In this document: positions 60,188 through 64,000 of the stretch, piece after piece | Numbering within the stretch: position 1 is the first letter of the stretch | How the letters are laid out: every line of letters begins with the position of its first letter | Assembly: GCA_003260075.1 (NCBI GenBank) | Contig: QLIY01000096.1 | Coordinates: 96,795 to 160,794, forward strand | Direction: 5' to 3' | DNA: 64,000 nt | Source of the DNA: Phallusia mammillata | Lineage: Eukaryota > Chordata > Ascidiacea > Phlebobranchia > Ascidiidae | The notes under the pieces: model-generated | Told to the model about the DNA's origin: nothing | Database searches by the model: none | Seen by the model: only the letters and a program-made list of their open reading frames with translations | Made by a program: the position numbers and the translations under genes

Positions 60188-63100
60188 ATGAAACGAAAAT
60201 GGTTAACTGCTGGCTTAGCTTTGGTCTCTCTGATTTGTATGGGACAGTTGCTGGAAATTTGGAGTTTGGACCTCGGCACCAGAACAAACTTAGAGTTAAA
60301 AAAGGTAGATGCTAATAAACTCGAAAACGGATTAAAACCGCCAACAACGAGGATATATTCCACTCCTGAAATAGTTTCAAATGAGACCATTCGCAACAAG
60401 AACGAAATCATGTGGGGCTGCAAAAACGTAACGACCACCAATAAGACAAACCAAGACCAAACAAACTTTTCCATGTTCGATTTACGACGAAAACCAATGC
60501 TGAAATATGGGGACGCTAAAAAAGCACCTGCAATGGCTGTTGGCATACCAACTATCAGACGCCAAAACGAGTCGTATCTGTTGCAAACACTACGATCTAT
60601 GATCGGCCAATTGAAAGCCGTTCACAAAGAGAACTGTGTGTTTGTGGTGTACATTGCTGAGCAGGACATGAACGATTTCCGAAAAGTGGCGGATACCATT
60701 TGTAACGAGTTTACGCATGAAATTAACACAAAGCTGTTAGAGGTAAGTCTAACCCTGTTACTGTTGATAGTCATTACGTACAGTGAGGTGACTAACAGTA
60801 TATAACATATGAATGTCCCTTAATCAGTAGGCATATGACTAATTATTTGTTGACACGTGTTAATGCAGAAGCACTGCGTCATCATTATTACACTGCACAG
60901 TGCAACGAACTTAACAGGAAATTTCACTTTTAATCCCCGAATGTAGGTGAAAAATGATTATACCCTTGGCCGTAGTATCTTTACACAGCACATTTTGTTG
61001 ACTGAAAGTATATATTGCAGGTGTACCTATTGTGCTGTGTTGTGACGTTATAATGGGGTAGCGTCGTGTTTTTATTAAGTTCGACAATGAATGAGATACC
61101 TTTACGGGGGCCGCTTTTCACGGTTGAAAAAGCTGCATTGTTTGAGACCTTCGCGGTCAAAGGCGTGCGGTTGTAATTGGAGACCGGAATGCATCTATGC
61201 GTTAAATACTGAGGAAACAGACCGCGGTCTAAGAAGCTGGGAACTTATCCCGAAAGACTATGTTACAACATAACTCACTTCCATTTTTTTTGAATGGCTC
61301 GCGTTTTGCTAACGTAGCAAACGCTACTCTAAAGGAAGTTGTTGAAACGAGCAGATGTAGGCTATACAAACCGACAGTTTCACCATTAGTGAACAGCTTG
61401 TAACATTTACCAATGTCCGCGTTTGCAGATCTAATAGAAAGCGTGGTGGCAATACCTGAATGCTTAAAACCGCAATCGTTTGGAAAAAGACACTTCAATT
61501 TGTCGGTGTCATTCAACAATTTAGTTTCATTTTTGTTGCTTTAGTTTAAACCAGTGCCACAAGAGAAATCTAGTTTGAACTGTCCCATAACAAACTGCCG
61601 AAAATGCGCTGAAACGATGCAATGGTGAACTGCATACCGAGTTGCCTTAACGTCAATATACACACCCGCTAGCAAGCACAAATATATTAGATGACTCACG
61701 TAGCAAGTCGTTTTAGCATGTACACTAAACACAGTGTATGGAATTATTATATACCTTATGGGTTTAAGTTTCTTAATGGTTTTGTCAAATTCTCAGCCTG
61801 TGTGTGGAGCTCTGTACGACACATGTGGGATCCTATGAAAACTGAACATTAGAAATAAATAAACATTTTAAAGCGAAAAACCTCACTGTACAATGACATC
61901 TTTGGTAAAACTACAAACACAGGAAATCACAAGACGCCCGGTTTGGAAATTTCCTGTGGGTGGCGCAACGAAGCATAGGCGTTTACGGCGACAATAATTG
62001 CTGAGTCAGCATGTGGCAAATTGCTGTTGTCACCATAAACGCCTATGTTCCGTTGTTCCACCTACCGGAAATTCCCAAACCGGGCGCCTTGTACGTTCCT
62101 GTGTTAGTAGCTCTACCGACATCTTTAGTGTAATTGACAAAGTGAAACGTCGCCTTTTCCAGGTTATATCTCCACCGACTGAACTATATCATAACTGGCA
62201 AGACAAAGTTCAAGTCAACTTTGGAGATTCGTATCCGCGGTCGTCATGGCGATCAAAGCAAAATTTGGACGCCCAATATCTCGTATCCTACGTCGACCAC
62301 AACATAAAACCCGAGTACTTTTTACTAATGGAAGATGACGTCATCGCTAGTAACGATTACATGACAACAATATTACAAGTAAGAGGAAAAACTCCTGTAA
62401 AGGAAGAACTCCTGCAAAAGGACAAAGCTATTATTTTGCAGTTCCATTAGGTTCACAAATGGTTTTGCCCAGACAATAATCGATCAAAACCTAACCATAA
62501 AAGCCAGAACAGAGTTTAAAACAAATAGTTTTGTTCAGAACACAATAGCAAAACCCTAATTAGTAACGCTGGAACAGCAATGTTTTCTGAGCAACAATCT
62601 CATACCTTGGATCTTGTTCAAAATCAACTCATATTTTAACCACTTTCATTAAAGCATCCCAATCTCTATTTAAATGCTGTAAATAATCAAGCTCAACGAA
62701 ACCTTTGCTTGTTTGCAGACGGTACAGTCAGCACAAGCACCGAAAGGTTGGCTTTACTACTCATTTTCATCAGTGGGCGGGGCAGGGAAAGCGTTTCACT
62801 CTGCTTCCTTACGGGAGTTTGATGCAATGCTGAAGATATACTGGAATTATAAGCCACTGGATTGGATTCTGTGGGACTACACGAAAACGAAGGTTTGCGG
62901 GTACGACGATGCGTTTGTCGCTTGCAGAGCCAAGTGGAAAAAAGTTGCTGTCGATTACGGAAAGCCACTTTTCATACATAAGGGAAAGTAAGTACAGACA
63001 TTTTAGTTTATGTTTGTGTGCTATAAGAAAATAATGCAGATTTAGCTTTAATGCGATAAAGGTTTTGTTTCGGTTAATGTGGGATGGTTTGAGGCAATGT

Positions 63101-63403
63101 TTACAAAGTCGCACAACGTGTCCGTTTTTTAATTGTCCACCACCGTTACAATAATTTCAAACAGGCGTACACATATTTTAAAGTAACAGCGTACTGTATA
63201 AATACGTTACATTTCTAAAGATACTTGTGCATAGGAAAACATCTTAGGGACCTGAAACAATTGCGTAACACCGATTTAAGGCCTTTTTTGATGATAAACA
63301 AATCATCAACTAATGTCCGTTAACAAAACACAAACGTAAAAATTATTCAACTTTTTGTTTTTAGGGTTTCGTCAAAGACAAATCCAAACTTTCAGGGGCG
63401 GTA
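60188..63403 (+). CDS. MGAT4 (GlcNAc-transferase IV, GT54) family glycosyltransferase
   Basis: Members add a beta-1,4-GlcNAc branch to the alpha-1,3 mannose arm of N-glycans in the Golgi. Exons: 60188..60742, 62163..62378, 62719..62987 and 63364 onward. The protein has a short cytosolic tail (MKRK), a hydrophobic anchor at about residues 5-23, a stem with several NXS/T sites, then GIPTIRRQNESYLLQTLRSMI, VISPPTELY and LLMEDDVIAS with the EDD metal-nucleotide motif near residues 242-244, and KPLDWILWDY. Exon 4 in phase reads VSSKTNPNFQGR and meets TAA at 63401, unless a weak GTAATA donor at 63400 is used. Family members normally extend about 100-200 residues further, so the C-terminus is either lost, spliced to exons beyond the window, or naturally short. 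The start lies 5 bases after a splice acceptor (CAG at 60182). Confidence 0.85.
61916..62105. mobile_element. Fold-back element in MGAT4-like intron 1
   Basis: Left arm (61916..61998) and right arm (62024..62105) are inverted copies about 80 bases long at roughly 80-85% identity by eye, e.g. CCCGGTTTGGAAATTTCC against its counterpart and CATAGGCGTTTA in both. A roughly 25-base spacer separates them. No coding potential or clear target duplication is present. Confidence 0.75.
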
Positions 63404-64000
63404 ATACAAAAGAAGGTTTAAGCACACCCCGGAGCTCAAGTTTGTGTTTTGCGATGATGAACGGGCAATGCAGAAACAGTACCCACAATAGTTATGGTAC
63501 GTTTGAAACGCAGAAACCTATATCGTGGCTTCAAAATCGGGCCTGTGCACCCAGACCAAACTTCCGTAAATTAAAAGTACCATGCCTAGACATTCGCTGC
63601 AACCAAAACAACTTGCCGAAGAGACATTAACTTCTGTTCTGTTTTTGCAAACAATTTGTTCAAATCAAGCATTTTTGCATTCAGAAACATTACATATATT
63701 AGGACCTTGGATTGTAAGGCTACAGTCGTTAGCAAAAAAAGACAACCATTCTTTATTGAGCGTAAAAAAACTATGGTGTCAACGCATGTTTTGGTGGCTG
63801 TGCTTCACTGTTTCTTGTTGTTAAATCAAACACAAATTTTGAATCTTTAAACTACATGACACCATAGTATACTAACATGGTAGTCCAGCTCCTCTTTTCC
63901 TCTCGTTTCTTTTATTATCCTGCGCATTTCGGTTACGCATGACTAACACTGCACGTCGCCTGAAGTTTTGTATGAGGTACGTGGTAAACAGCTAGTTTTT
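63404..64000. other. 3' flank of the MGAT4-like gene
   Basis: About 600 bases to the window edge. I found neither a convincing further exon nor a canonical AATAAA. A small inverted pair (CTATGGTGTC near 63772, GACACCATAG near 63858) is the only structure seen. Confidence 0.4.

Noticed and set aside
1-64000. CRISPR arrays, operons or bacterial regulatory sites
   Set aside because: Intron-rich eukaryotic genes throughout; no array-like spaced repeats were seen.

Overview
The window is nuclear DNA of an invertebrate chordate, most likely an ascidian tunicate close to Ciona. The grounds are AT-rich intergenic DNA, many short GT-AG introns, chordate-type protein families, numerous non-autonomous hAT-type elements with 8-bp target duplications, and splice acceptors just upstream of several start codons, as tunicate spliced-leader trans-splicing would need. 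The species call is inference; gene structures were built by hand from reading frames, splice sites and codon phase.

Layout. (1) 1-4425, plus: 3' part of an alpha-tubulin gene (residue 22 to the stop) with an altered K40 loop. (2) 6517-10043, plus: complete seven-exon BPNT1, the lithium-sensitive 3'(2'),5'-bisphosphate nucleotidase. (3) 11137-26081, minus: ORC1, the large origin recognition complex subunit, about 23 exons, with BAH domain, long acidic linker, AAA+ ATPase and C-terminal winged-helix region; a 979-N assembly gap lies in one intron, inside a transposon. (4) 29037-58037, plus: a giant secreted large lipid transfer protein (apolipoprotein B/apolipophorin type). I traced 51 phase-consistent exons for about 4,181 residues, running from a signal peptide through the lipid-transfer module, three giant exons of beta-rich sequence, a VWD domain and a C8-like cysteine module to a VWA-like C-terminus. 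(5) 60188 to about 63403, plus: a type II membrane GlcNAc-transferase IV (MGAT4, GT54) family gene whose 3' end is unclear.

BPNT1 and ORC1 are convergent; ORC1 and the lipoprotein gene are divergent across about 3 kb. The genes belong to unrelated pathways (cytoskeleton, sulfonucleotide metabolism, DNA replication, lipid transport, N-glycan branching), so this is an ordinary gene neighbourhood and not an operon or cluster.

Mobile DNA is rich in introns. Six hAT-like elements have recognisable 8-bp target duplications (three exact). A separate repeat family in the lipoprotein gene's introns carries a hammerhead-ribozyme-like core (CTGATGA, stem II, GAAAC) with a compensatory base-pair change between copies. 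There are also fold-back elements, tRNA-derived SINE fragments, and a tRNA-like 5' half that runs into 89 consecutive C residues.
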